A DNA stretch of 64,000 bases from Dicyema japonicum (GCA_011109175.1 RDEW01000005.1:1180324-1244323); one strand, 5' to 3'; counted from the stretch's first letter, positions 48,699 through 60,445 are shown. Numbers and translations: made by a program. The notes: generated by a model not told the origin, from the letters alone.

Positions 48699-51600
48699 AT
48701 GGAACCCCTCGATGTAACGAAGATTTTGGACAAAACAAACTCAGTAACAGAAGATTCTGATTCATTTTCCATTCCAAACAGCTCTGCTGACCTCCTTGTG
48801 GACAATCGTCATGTCATGACTGTTCTTTCAGTTTACCAAATTCTTATGCGCTTCTGGAAGACACTTCGCTTGTCTCCCTTCAGAGTGGAGACGTTCTGTG
48901 CAGCTCTGATTTCAGAGGAAAACACCTGTCTTTTGTCTGACGTTTTCCTGTCCCTCATGAAAGCGATAGTAAAGGAAGATGAACTGAGTGGAATATTGCT
49001 GGGTTCTCCTGACGTCTATCATAACTACATGGTTTACTTTTGTCTCCTTGACTCTCTCACAATATCTGAGGTGATCCGGTTATACCTCGATGGCATTCCC
49101 ATTACTGAATTGGGGTCAAAAGATATGCTTAAACCTCTTTCCACCCCTGCCGCTCCTTTTTTGGACATTGATTCCAATTTACAGCTCTTACAAATTCTCA
49201 CTGATCAATTCATAGCAACGAATGCCAGAAACCAAGTTATGTCTTCCACAGAACTCGACCACGAGGATTTTTGCAGATCTTGTGGAAAGTAAACCTAATG
49301 TTATATTGTAGAATTGGTGAACTCATTTGTTGCGATCGTTGCACGAGTGTGATGCATTACGAGTGTATTCCCACTGTAAATCAACCTAAAAACGAACGAG
49401 TGTGGATTTGTAGTATTTGTCAGCAACATAATGTTAAATCTGTGATTATTGTAGGTCCGTGGTGTGATGGACTGTATGCCACAATTTGAGGGTCCTCAGG
49501 GATATTCTCGACTGTCTTGTTTTGGAAGCGACCGCACTGGAAGAAAGTTTTATTTAATGGCGAGAAGAGTTGTTGGGTTGTGAATGTACTAATTTGTAGT
49601 ATTTCTTGTGATGGTAATCAATGTTGGTATTATTCTTCTGTTAATCAACTGAATCGACTCATTTCTTCCTTTGACGGTTCTATTCCCCGTGAAAAGACAC
49701 TAATTGATAACTTTGAGGAGTCAAAACCTGAGATTATTCGTCAAATGCAGATCACAGAGTCATTAACAGAGTCTGGTAGAGGGAATTTAATGTCATACTT
49801 TGGGTGGGAAGGTATTGATTTACGTTTATTTAAGAACAACAATTGGAGGACGTAAAAGTGGATTTGACTGTAATTGTAAGTATTTATTCAAGGATGAACA
49901 AATTCAAATTGAATCCTTATATGTGATTGGAAAGGACGATGACTATAAGAGATATATCAACCACTTTTGTGTTGAGGAAAACCATTCATTGAGTAAGAAA
50001 CAAAAGGAGGATGAAAAAAACAAGAAACGGTCAATACTGGGTAGATTTGGACAGTCTCCTGATTTTAAATGGTTTGGAAGTATTCATGGATCCTATAAGC
50101 ATGTAATAACAGCAATTCGTGCTTCGTAAGTGAATATTATAATTGAAGTCTTATCCAATTTGAGAGTATGATATCCCCTGCCTTTATGTTTTCTAATTGG
50201 TCACTATTTAAGCACAATTGGGTTAAGGCATTACAGAGATGTGAAACACATATTCAATTTGCTATGGCAATGTCTGTTCTTTATTTGTATATCAATCCCA
50301 TCGTATTTTGCAGTCAGTGGACTGATAGTTGTGGTTTGTGGTTTTATTTATACAAGCTGCTCTTTGGCTTAATAAAGTCATGCCTTCTGATGTGGAAGAG
50401 AGAAAGATCTTTGAGAGGGATCTGTTTGTTAAGAAGGACGATGAAACCAATGACTTTTCCTTAGCAAAGTTTTCTAGACCATTTGCCCACAAAGTACAGT
50501 TACTACTAAAGCTAGATTGCCAAACAAAGAGGAGAGGAGTATAGAACATATTTTGTACAAGGATGGTTATGGGTTGCAATTACAAAGATGAGTCGCATGT
50601 CTCCATCTAATTATCTTGGTCTGGCCATGGTTTCTACTAAGATTAGAGAACTTGTCTACGAATTTAGAGTACAATGTTTATTATATGTGAGAATTGTGGT
50701 AATGAAGGGGACAATGTGTCAGAAACTGTAATTAATGAAATGACTCGTTCACAGTCTCACCCTCATGTAGTCCTACCTGTTCTAGATATATCTGGGGGAT
50801 TACTTGAACATACCATTTACTCACATTGGAATATAACTGAATCAAAGTTTGTTTTGTTAGTATTCCAGACTTGATACTCTATTGGAAAAGAGACTACAGA
50901 CTGTGGATGAAAAGAGAAATGCAGTCATAAAAGTAATTCAGTCACTGGGAGTGTCATCAATTAATGAAATACAGGAAATATCTTTAACAGACATTGAAGA
51001 TTCAGTTAGGCAAGACTTGTTCAGTTTCTGTGATTACTATGACCAATCATCATTACGTAACACTCCATTCATGACAGGAGTCTATAATGTAATGATTGTG
51101 TTATAACATAGACTATTTTGTCATGGTTCCCTGATGTTAGTCGTTCTAAACACTTACTAATGACACTGTTGGAGATGTTGATCAACAATTGGTGACTGTT
51201 CATAAGTTTTCTACAGCTTCTGAGAAACGTAGTATTTTTGTTCTCCCAAAGGAGGAACAGTTAAAGTATATGTTATTATAAATTTTTAGAATTTGTCGTC
51301 AAGGTGGATTATTTTCTGTGAAAAACTTCAAATACGACCAAAGAGTATCTTCTTTATTTTGGCCTATTCCATTCGCACGCCCATCGTTGGGAATTGGTTG
51401 GACCTACAGAACACAAACAGTTTGTTCGATATCAGCATTCACATTGCAATTAAAGATGTTGTTTAATTGTCTAAAGTAAGTGTATATATGATGGTTAGAT
51501 GGAGTCAGATGAATGAGACACCAACAGCCAATGGAAGATATGTGAATGTGGTTGATAACGGAACCTTCACTACGGAGATTCTTGACAGTCGACCTGAGGC

Positions 51601-53753
51601 TGGAAAATCTAGCAAAGAACAGAAGGTTGAGTACTTAATCCATAAAGTATTCCAGCCAACATATACAGGTTGAATTAATGTAGTATTATAGACGATTATA
51701 TGAGAATGGATAACTCATTCAAATTTAGACAAAGACATGAAGGGCAAAGAATGGATGAACCATATGAAGTACACGAGTGGGTTAGAGAAGAGTCTGTTCA
51801 ATTATGGCAGATTGTACTCTTTCATGAAAAGTATTAAAATATGGTCATTTAGATTGCAAAACAAAAATATAGAACAAAAGTCAATAGAATCTAAACAGAA
51901 AATACAGGTTATGAAGAGTAAGGACAGAATCGCTGAAGTTAGGGGGTTGAAAGCTGGTAATGTGACTATTAATGTAAAGGACAACAACTCGTGGAAGGAC
52001 CAGATGGAAGATTTCAATTAGTGACCCAAAACCGACCAGAATTGTATGCCCCTGCATATGAGCCAGGAATGACAGCATCTGTATATTTATTGTTAATGAT
52101 TTAAACAGAGAACCAGTAAAATATGTTTTGAATCGGGATCTTATAGTGGATCATACTCTGTAACTTTAATATAAATAATTAGTCGACTCGTCAAGTGAGG
52201 AATGCTAATAAATTGATTCGTAATATGGAAGAGTATGAAATGACTCCACAAAATAAGTCAATCCAAATGGGTTATTGCTATTATTATTTTAGCTGTTAAA
52301 CAATATACTCGTAATCAGGATGATCCTGAAGTTAAACATAGACTATACCAGTACTTTAAGACTGATCCTGATACTGTCAAATTTTTTATGCACCAGTACG
52401 AATTGAGTATGCGGGACAGTGAAATTGGGGATGATGACCCCACTATGATGAATTTAGAGTCAAGTATGCTTAGTTCTTCTGAGGATATCCAGGGTCACCA
52501 ACTGTATGATACTAAATATATTTTAGTCGACAAACTTGTTGTAATGTTATGAAGATGATGTTGGAAAAGGTGGAAAGACATGAAAAGAATAGTCGTCGTA
52601 GAGTCACACAGGCTGAAAGTTCAACTGTTAGACAAAAGAAGATTATTAATCAACGAATAATGAGCCAACTTCACAAACAGAAGGAAAGTCTAAAGAGATC
52701 AATTATACGAAAACGGACAATGACTGAACAGTCGATTCGAAGGGAAGTAAAGTCTGAAGTACAAAGAGCCTTGGATTCATCTTCTACAACTAAGAGTAAA
52801 CAAGACAGAAAGGATATCAAGTCAAACGATAGATCAACTGGAGGTCGTCGGACTTCTCCTGGTAATGAAGGATCAAAGAAGGCAATCCAAGGGGATGTTT
52901 ACTGTGTGTGTCGTACTCCATATGACAACACAAAGTTTATATTCGTATTATTATAGATTTTACATTGGATGTGATAAATGTAAGAATTGGTTTCACGGTG
53001 CTTGTGTTAATCTCACGGAGGAAGAGGCAGAAAAAATTGAGTCTTACATTTGTGATGAATGCAATGGGAGAGAACCCAGGAAACCTCCGGCCCCACCAGC
53101 AAAACGAACTAAACGACAAGTCAAAGAGGAATTGAAGGAACCACAAAGAACAATTTCTAGGAAGAGACGAGCACGTGAAAACCGACTGTATTGCATGTGC
53201 AGGAAACCCTTTGATTATCGGTACCCAATTGTTATATTCTAGTGACTATATTCCTTGTGATACTTGTGAAGAGTGGTTTCACTTTGAGTGTATTGGTATA
53301 TCAAAGGGAGATGCTGCTATGCTAAAGTCGTACAACTGTGTCCCCTGTAGAACTAAAAATGAAACTGACGTGGGATTACCCCACAAGACTATATTTACTT
53401 CAGAACATAATTTAATGTTAGCTACTTTTGTAGGGGAAATTAAACTTCACAAGATGTCTTGGCCTTTTATTGAACCAGTCTCAAAGTCAGAGTTTCCTGA
53501 TTACTATGAGATTATATCAGATCCCATTGGTTGTGATAGTTAATTACTTGTAGATTTGTCAGTTGTTGAGGAAAGGGCAAACAATTCACATTATAGCTAT
53601 ATTGATGAGTTTACTGGAGACCTAAATCTTGTATTTGTAAATTGTCGGACTTACCATCAACCCAACTCTGTCTTTTACAGGTGTGCTGAAAATTTAGAGT
53701 CATTTGTTTTTAATAAGCTGAAGAGTCTTGTTAAAAAATTATTTAGAATTTGA
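48699..53753 (+). CDS. BPTF/NURF301-like chromatin remodelling subunit (DDT, three PHD fingers, bromodomain)
   Basis: About 26 exons, spliced by hand and checked by phase. The first joins are 49288/49312, 49432/49455, 49576/49600, 49811/49835, 49869/49893, 50125/50149, 50333/50357, 50493/50516, 50668/50692, 50846/50869 and 51088/51112. The later joins are 51265/51290, 51475/51499, 51668/51692, 51830/51853, 51956/51980, 52080/52109, 52159/52183, 52270/52293, 52503/52527, 52934/52957, 53220/53243 and 53529/53554. Introns are 22-24 nt, with one of 28. One further intron of 32-35 nt near 51145-51185 is needed to keep frame. The product is about 1,500 residues, roughly half the fly and human lengths. 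The DDT domain (about 37-97) is followed by PHD1 (about 190-235), a BPTF-specific middle (WFGSIHGS, KRSIFVLPKEE), PHD2 (about 1235), PHD3 (about 1325) and a bromodomain (about 1395-1480). NURF301 is the scaffold of the ISWI-containing NURF complex. PHD3 keeps Y, F, Y and W at the H3K4me3 cage positions. The bromodomain has NCRTYHQP where the family has YN, so the acetyl-lysine-binding Asn is His. Confidence 0.93.
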
Positions 53754-53778
53754 TTTATGTAATTAATTTCTTCTGTTA

Positions 53779-53784
53779 AATAAA
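53779..53784 (+). promoter_or_regulatory. Polyadenylation signal of the BPTF-like gene
   Basis: AATAAA lies 26 bp after the TGA stop at 53753, within the 38-bp gap to the convergent gene. Confidence 0.6.
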
Positions 53785-53791
53785 GTCTTTG

Positions 53792-54151
53792 TTAGCGACA
53801 ATACGGATAGTATAAACAACATTCTTTACTGCACGTTTTTCTTTTCATTTTCATTAAAATCTCCAAAGCCCATGCCTCTGCTTTTAATTGACGGATGTTT
53901 TCTATTACATCACTGTTGGATCCACCGTCGGCACAATATGATGATTCGATTGAGTTTAGTTCCATCATTATTGGTGATGTTCCATCCACTTCCTCATCCA
54001 ATAGTAAATAGGCCTCTTTCAAATGATTGAGTGCTTCTAACCACTTTTCTTGTTTTGTATTTTCCTCTTTTATTTGAGACTTTCTTTTTCCGAACAGACT
54101 CTTGCCGCTGTTTGGTCTCTTTTCAGTTTTTGCTGAAAGATTTGACGACAT
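53792..54151 (-). CDS. Small conserved-looking protein, unidentified
   Basis: A single 119-codon ORF. It opens with a basic stretch (MSSNLSAKTEKRPNSGKSLF) and continues with an alpha-helical, acidic middle (KWLEALNHLKEAYLLLDEEV) and a Cys-rich end (CSKECCLYYPYCR). I do not recognise it. It is convergent with the BPTF-like gene, with 38 bp between the stops. A fragment of its middle (ELNSIES...GGSN) is repeated, degraded, at 55123-55185. That shows the sequence existed as a unit before being copied, but not that it is a working gene. From 54152 to 54384 I see nothing else. Confidence 0.5.
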   Translation of the reverse strand: MSSNLSAKTEKRPNSGKSLFGKRKSQIKEENTKQEKWLEALNHLKEAYLLLDEEVDGTSPIMMELNSIESSYCADGGSNSDVIENIRQLKAEAWALEILMKMKRKTCSKECCLYYPYCR

Positions 54152-54384
54152 ATAAAGTCACGATTCACAGTAAACAATTTTTATTGTTAAATTTTATATA
54201 TTTCGTCATTTAAACGATCTACGTAAATTATAAATGTACTTTACTGTATTTCGTAAGTAATCAATTTTTATAGAACTTTAATCTTGTGGGCATTAGAGAA
54301 AAGTCCTTATAAGTTAATATTTTCAATATAAGTGGTTACTTTTTTAAGCACTTCATTTATCAACAATAATAAGACACAGTGTGA

Positions 54385-54645
54385 CGGGCTTAAGGTCGCT
54401 AGTTCGAATCCCGATACTGTACATTCGGTTGAAGGTTCCACGCATCTACTTTGGCTTGACGAGTGACGCCGTCATCAGTGAACACTTCACTGCGGAACCG
54501 GATCGTCTGTAAAGGACATACACGCAAGAAAAAGAAAAGTGAAGAGCATTCCTTGGTTCTCCCTCTACGATTAGTTATAATAACTTCTCTTTACTTAAAT
54601 AAAGTATGTGTTCTGCTTAAGCGGAGCTGACATGGCTCTGCGGAA
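54385..54645 (+). mobile_element. SINE-A copy with tRNA-like head
   Basis: The fullest SINE-A. At 54395-54425 a tRNA 3' half with B box GTTCGAATCCC is visible. The core follows (TTGACGAGTGACGCCGTCAT, CACTGCGGAACCGGATCG), then AAGGACATACACGCAAGAAA, GAGCATTCCTTGGTTCTCC and a TAAATAAAGTATGTGTTCTG end. The B box plus dispersed copies support a Pol III-derived SINE (inference). Confidence 0.8.
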
Positions 54646-54866
54646 AGTGCGATAGTGCATATTTCAGGGCAATATTATTATTTTTTCTCAAGGAACTAGG
54701 TCATCTGGCTGAACTCATAAGCCGTCCATTAAATCCTGTGGCTCCTCCAGTTGATCTCCGTTACTATCATGAGAGGCAGCTGGAAAGCCATCAAGTTTCA
54801 CATTCGTCGTGGCTTTTTGGTGTAGCTAGTTGTCCAAGTTTTTTTAAGAAACGAACCATTTCTTAT

Positions 54867-55131
54867 TTATTTCTCAGTTGTCTCAACAACAATGGGGTAG
54901 AACGTGAATCGATAGCGTAGCGCTTGGTATTCTTTCTCCTTTGCCCTCATTGTTCTTTCCGCGGCATACATAGTGTCTACCGAGCTCCCGACAATGTTGG
55001 ATGGGCAAAGGGGTCGACGCACGTAGCATTCCATGTCAAAGGTTTCCCTTCCTCGAATGGAAAAAATTGTGTTTCCGTCAGGCCGTTTTTCGTCTCCTCC
55101 GTCCAAGCCAACAGGTTCAATTATGGAGGGG
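54867..55131 (-). mobile_element. LINE-X C-terminal fragment
   Basis: The minus strand reads PVGLDGGDEKRPDGNTIFSI, RGRETFDMECYVRRPLCPSN, and YRFTFYPIVVETTEK. This parallels KRPDGITVFPFSRGKCLIWD and HVQPVVVETSG in the copy at 19875. Only about 85 residues remain. From 54646 to 54866 I see no other feature. Confidence 0.7.
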
Positions 55132-55185
55132 AACTAAACTCAATCGAATCACATTGTGTAAACGGGGGATCCAACAAATATTAAC
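55123..55185 (+). pseudogene. Degraded copy of part of the small gene at 53792-54151
   Basis: GGAACTAAACTCAATCGAAT, then ATTGTG, ACGG and GGATCCAACA match the reverse complement of about 53925-53970. The translation reads ELNSIESHCVNGGSN against ELNSIESSYCADGGSN. It lies in inverted orientation, fused to the edge of a LINE-X fragment. Confidence 0.65.
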
Positions 55186-55189
55186 CAAA

Positions 55190-56155
55190 ACACACATCAT
55201 TATTTTATAATTAAATTATTAATTACAATTTCCATTTAGAAAACTGGTGACCTGTAAAAAGCTAAAACAGGACGCTCACAGAGATCCACCACTTTCACGT
55301 GGTGGTCTAAAGCAAGTAAAGAGATCTTGAATAACTTTTCCTGGTAGAGTTGGAAGATCACAATTCTTTTTCATTGAGAGAGAGAACGGCTAGATATTTT
55401 TTTTGGGTGCGGCAGATTTCGATTTATTTAAGATAGTCCCTCGTTCTTAAATTTCTCACTTAACTTTTTGGAATGCTGAATAGTTTTGAAATTTGTTTAT
55501 AAATATTTATCGTAGTGTGCCTCCACAACCATCTGTTTTAGCCCAAAAGAATATTAATTTTGTTTTCCAATAAAATAGTGTAAAAGGTCATTTTTAATAT
55601 TAATTCGTTATTGGGCGACTTCTAACCTAAAAATTCATAAACTAATTGAAATAATTGACATTATGCACTTTAAAAGGTGATTTTGACCTTCTAATTACGA
55701 CTAAATTCAATGTACTTTTTCAGAAGATTCGTCCATCATTTTAGCATAAATACAAAAAGTAATTGATGGATCTTCGACGAAAAAAGCAAACACAAATAAG
55801 TGACACAAGAGGTGCCAACATTTTTTGAGGCAACTGTATTTGATGGCCTTATTAGAGAGAATCACATGAGAAGTGCGGTCAATGGATTTTCAGGTCGATT
55901 GAGGCCAGAACAGTACTTTCGAGAGGCTTAGAATTGTTGGAACCGTCGGCAACAAATTGCTTCAAGGTTGAGAGGTCGTTAAGAGACAAAAGTCATATTG
56001 TGATTTGTAAAAATTAAGGTGGCAGGGAATCAGAATTATTTTTCAAAGACCTGAATAAGGTAAATTGTTTTGTAAAAGAACAGGAATCCTTATTGCTTTT
56101 GAATGCAGAGATAATAATCGAATTCTTCCATTATTATTAAAAGCACTTTCACAAA
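55190..56155. other. Intergenic stretch without an assignable gene
   Basis: AT-rich. A perfect 7-bp stem (CCACCAC TTTCAC GTGGTGG) occurs at about 55293. The plus strand near 55800-55990 reads weakly like coding DNA (DGLIRENHMRSAVNGF) without a family match. Confidence 0.45.
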
Positions 56156-56159
56156 ACCA

Positions 56160-56460
56160 AAGAACGTTATATTAACTTAGGTCCCGTTTGTGCCACACGT
56201 TTCATAATCTGCTTCACTAGGCATTCCATCGCCCTCTGCTTTGCACATCTGTCCTTAGATCTTCTGCAGATTTAAGTTTTCTCGATAACATATATAACAT
56301 TATTAAATCGTAAATGGCCTTGAGAGCCCAGAGTCCGTTAGATCTGAAGTGTTTCAAGTGGTGGATTATTGGCAGAAGAGTTGTAAGTCGTGGATAAGAG
56401 TTAAACGTGAACTTATGTGACCATGAGAAAAATCGGAATTTGTTTGACATGAACACATTT
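56160..56460 (-). mobile_element. LINE-T/RTE C-terminal fragment
   Basis: The minus strand reads KLKSAEDLRTDVQSRGRWNA, then LVKQIMKRVAQTGPKLI after a stop. It matches the very C-terminus of RTE-like elements (DR..W..LVK.IM.R). Confidence 0.5.
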
Positions 56461-56559
56461 GAAGAATCTAAAGGAAAAATATGGATACAGTTTTTATGAG
56501 AAAAAATACATATTCAGAAAAACAAAGTCTTTGGTACCTATCAGACTTGTGGAAGACAT

Positions 56560-56745
56560 GCAGGTTTGCCACAAAAAGCGATCTTTCTCAAAAGACGGTA
56601 AGCCTCAAATCACTATCCTTTAGACGAGGCAGTGAAGGTTACAGCTGATTTAGGAGGATGGGATCATTTAATTAGTTGGTTTAACCTTTCATTCTTGGTG
56701 GTTCCGGTAAAACTTTGTTATGCAACAGTAAACGAGCTATAAAAG
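56560..56745 (+). mobile_element. LINE-J 3' tail fragment
   Basis: It ends GGGATCATTTAATTAGTTGG, ACCTTTCATTCTTGGTGGTT, the LINE-J terminus also found at 63850-63905. Confidence 0.5.
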
Positions 56746-56794
56746 CTCCTATAATTCCAACTTGACACTCGAATACTGGTAATCAGTCCATTAG

Positions 56795-57050
56795 TTAAAG
56801 CACATCCGCGTTACCAGTTTCATTGTTTATGGTTTCGCTTGTGTCATGTTTTTCGATTACCCTTTCCGTCAGTCTTCTCCATCCTTTTCGCTGTTGTGCT
56901 CGTTTCCTGATTTCGTCCAGATCGTCTGCATCCATCAGTCGGCCCCCTATCACTGCGTAATCCTCCGCAAGACTTTGAGCGAACATTTACTCAAAATTGT
57001 TTTCTCCATAATAACGTCAGTTTTTTGGTTGAGGTGGTGACGTGCCTCTC
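56795..57050 (-). mobile_element. LINE-T C-terminal fragment
   Basis: The minus strand reads EDYAVIGGRLMDADDLDEIR, then KRAQQRKGWRRLTERVIEKH, the C-terminal end typical of the family. It is truncated upstream. Confidence 0.6.
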
Positions 57051-57171
57051 TAACTATGTCTCAAACATGTTTTATTCGATCGCCTTTTACTGTCAGTCCA
57101 TTACAACGGAATAAAATACAAAACAATAAAATTATTTTTTAAAAATCTATTCAAGTCCCCTCAAAAAATAT

Positions 57172-57539
57172 TTATTCAATGTCATTATCTATCCCCCGCC
57201 ATCTTTTCATATAATTTTTGCAATCAAACACAGATTTTCCCAAAATTTTATTAACAGAATTATGAAAATCGCACATCCATCGACAAAGTAAACTTTTGCT
57301 TTCGACAGGGGAGGATTCTGGAGGACACTTGAATTTAAATTTTAACCAAACCGATCGATAAAATGTGGTCGACAGCGCATACAAGGATAGAGGTTAGAAA
57401 GAGAGGTTATAAAGGCTTGAAAATTATTCTTAGTCTCATCCGACGGTTTTTCGGGATAATAAGCACAAATTGTATGCAACAATGTCCACGTAGAACGTCC
57501 TAGTTCTGCAGAATCAGGGGGGTTTCGATGGGAGTTCAC
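57172..57539 (-). CDS. FAD-linked sulfhydryl oxidase, Erv1/ALR family
   Basis: Two exons: 57539-57347 and 57317-57172, with a 29-nt intron (GT...CAG). The joined frame gives 112 residues, the size of the ALR core. Landmarks: ELGRSTWTLLHTICAYYPEK (the FAD-binding W..LH...YYP), NLYPCMRCRPHF with the active-site CxxC, and LLCRWMCDFHNSVNKILGKS followed by VFDC. In other animals the enzyme reoxidises Mia40 in the mitochondrial intermembrane space, or acts in the cytosol in a short form. No N-terminal targeting part is seen, so this resembles the short form. A GT donor nearer the CxxC gives the wrong frame, so the 29-nt choice is forced by phase. Confidence 0.9.
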
Positions 57540-57764
57540 ATATTCTGAGGTTTTCTGTCAAGTTAAATCTTCAAAGTACTTTGAACTTTGTGAACTCAGA
57601 GTATTCGTTACATATGGGGTCTTTGCAGTTTTCATCTTTAAACTGAAAACCATTTGTCATTTATAAAGACCACAAGACTTAAAATTAAATATATATTTTG
57701 AATTAATAAAAATTAAAACAAGGAAATTTATTTAACTATTGAGAGGTTAACTTTTCAGAGGAAC

Positions 57765-60260
57765 AGTTCCCCAGCCGGAATCACGTGATTAGTTAGTATG
57801 GAGATCTTTTGAGATCTTGCAAACGTTGTTTTTAAATTGACTGTCCGTCTTCCCAGTCTCTTTTCTGATGTGAAGAGAGTTGTGACGGACTTTCATTGCT
57901 GGTCGACAGCCGGTTCTTTACTAACCATTCGTTAAGATGGTCCAGGTTTTGTAGCAATCTGGATGTCTTGATCACGTGAAGCCATGACGATGTCGTCAGC
58001 ATAAGTAAGAATATCATTTTCGACTTCCGATGTAAGGAGTTAGCCAATGATAAAGGGGATCCATGGGGAACACCATTCGGAAGAAGTCGGGAAATTGACA
58101 GTCCAATGCTAACACATCTTCTCCGACCGCTAAGGAGGTTTGTTACCAGAGTTTAAGATTTTCATGGAATCTTCCTTGACACAGAATCGAAAGCTTTATG
58201 GACGTCAATGGAGCAAAGTACAGTCTTCAGGTTTCGTGGCATGTGCAAAAAACCATACCGTATAGTCAAGACTGATAAGTAGGTAGAAATAAACCTCTCA
58301 TTTTTAAAAGCATTTTGAAATGACAAGTAACATTGAGCCCTGAAGACGTCATTTCAAAAGTAATTTGTATTTCGAGAATTGTCTCAAGATTGGTCTGTTG
58401 ACACAAAGAAATGTGAAGTGGTTAACCTGAACATGAGTGTGGAATCAATTGCCTTCATAAAAAAATGAAAGATATTGTCTCTTGAATTCCTTAAATGTGG
58501 GGAGTCGTTAAGCAACACAAAGACGCTTATGGGAAAGTTTTCAGGCAGATCGTACTTTCTGGACAGGTATGTTGGACTTTTTATGCTCAAGAACTGTCTC
58601 CTACTTCCCAAAATGCTTTTCAACCTCCGAAGTTCCCATTGTTATCGTGAAAAAGATCTCCTATCGTTCTTTGATGATGAAATCCTTGAAGCGATTTTAA
58701 ATATACATTTTGATGACTATGGATAGCTTTAGGTAACTGTTTGTTGTGGAGGATTTAGAATTATCGTACCTTCGGATGCCGCATTAAGTGCATATTTGTA
58801 TTCTTATAGCTCCTCGAAAAATTTTGATGGTCCTCAACTCTTATTCCGGACTGAATGTGTCTATGTCACCATAGAGAGCTATGGACTTGTGGAAGGACCT
58901 ATACCTTAATGTTCCAGAGGGCGGCGCGAATCAGAAAAAAATGAAAAGTACGGGAAACTTTGAACTAGCCTTTTCAGGATTTTCGATATCGAACAGAGTA
59001 ACGCGACCGGTCTATGTGAAGCCAGGTCCTTCCTTCTTCGTTTTCCTCGTTTCAAAAGTGGACGAAAGTGTGCAAGTTTCTACAAGGCTGGCTCGTAAAT
59101 GCTGCGATTTCACCAAGATTAAGGAGGATCATTGTGGTTTTGTCAGTTCCGTTATTGTAGATTGTTTTATCAGTTTATATATATTTCTCACGTCGTTCTC
59201 AGTGATGTAAATCACATCCCCTTTTCGATTTACTGAATTATAAAAAAGGTATATCTAACTTCTGGTTCTTGTGGGATATTTTGACATATTAACGGGGTCG
59301 TCCAGACCTCGTTGAGATATCATGGAAGGTTTAAAAAAAACTGATAGGTTCGGCTCCAGGCCTCACAAACATGACCAACGTCCTGATCAGTAGAGAATTC
59401 AGAGAGGGAGTGTAGAATCGTCTTGAAAATGGTGTTACAGAACATCTGGAAGTTCAAAATTGTAGATTTCGCATTTTCTGCAATTTAATTTCCTTCTGAT
59501 ATATCTGTATTCCTTTTTTTTATTGACAAAATTTTTTTGGAACAACCACCCTCACTGCGTGGCTGTTCCCTGTAAAAAACTTCTGTCACTTTCAAGGTCA
59601 AAAATCTAACCATCTGCCCATGAATAGCCGGCGGCCCATATGACATAGTACCTTCGCTTTTGTATCGGATGGTTGGCTTGTCAACCATAGAGGGTGTTTG
59701 GCGTTGATATCCTCACCAATTATCACATCTTTCGAGGATGATGATAAATCGGGATAGCTTATTGTTTCGGAAAAGAACAAAGTGTAGGCATGTTGATGTT
59801 CACAAAGATAATTTTTCCATTTGTTGTTTCAAGTGAGATAGCGAAGATTTTATTTACATTGTCGCATCCCAGATATTCTTCACCACTGAAGTGATGTCCA
59901 CGCATTTAAAGTCTTTCTGGTATAAATTGAGGTGGCCACCACCCCGGGTCTTAGTAGTCCGTATTTACTTATATTCAAGAAAACTGCGGAGTAGGGCTGT
60001 TTAAAGGTAGTTTCATCTCTTGAATCAAAGCAATGTTGACCCTTAGCTCAGCCAGGAAGAAACGTAGTTCCAAAATTTTGTACTCCCAGTACCATGGTCC
60101 ACTTCTTGCGGCGGGCTAGGGATTCCTTCCTGGTAGTTAAAGCTGAAAACGTGTGTCACCGGGGAGAAGATATCCTCAGAGGTAAATTTTCAATGGTTCC
60201 CTTTTGAGGAACATTATAAACCCTCCGGGGCTTACCAATGAGCCACATAACACTAAAATT
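57765..60260 (-). mobile_element. LINE-J copy, decayed and interrupted
   Basis: From 60260 downward: a leader, then endonuclease remnants (VIIGEDINAKHPLWLTSQPS at about 59710). A linker follows, then HITENDVRNIYKLIKQSTIT and RKTKKEGPGF (about 59210-59010, a worn KPGKPKEDPASF box). Between about 58900 and 58350 the LINE frame is lost and other sequence intervenes. RT resumes at 58340 with LLPNGVPHGSPLS, the decayed catalytic ILTYADDIVMASRDQD (about 57990), and LNEWLVKNRLS. A plus-oriented LINE-J tail (ATCACGTGATTAGTTAG) lies at 57780, so the 3' side is a junction of two elements. Confidence 0.75.
58493..58915 (+). other. Coding-like insert inside a LINE-J copy, unidentified
   Basis: From ATG 58493 one frame reads VVKQHKDAYGKVFRQIVLSG. 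A possible 25-nt intron (58567-58591) leads to LLPKMLFNLRSSHCYREKDL and DDEILEAILNIHFDDYG with a TAG at 58726. A second plus frame (58736-58909) reads GGFRIIVPSDAALSAYLYSY and LLFRTECVYVTIESYGLVEG. I know no family for either. Confidence 0.3.
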
Positions 60261-60445
60261 AAATTATTTTTTGTTAAAAGCCAAGTTAGATTATTAATCT
60301 GTAACATTTAACAAAATTATTAAAAATGAATTCTAAGACCATGTGGCTATCAGGATTGTAAACGAGATTCGCTCAAGCAGGGGTCGCAGAGATCACCCTT
60401 AAATCAATTTAGTTAATAAATTAAAGCAAATTAGTAAAGAAATAA

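Noticed and set aside
54385-54430. A tRNA gene at the start of SINE-A
   Set aside because: Only the 3' half with the B box is present and the sequence runs straight into the dispersed SINE core.
55230-55310. A hammerhead-like ribozyme near the CCACCAC/GTGGTGG stem
   Set aside because: The nearby CTGGTGA is not the required CTGATGA, and GAAA does not follow the next stem, so the catalytic core is absent.
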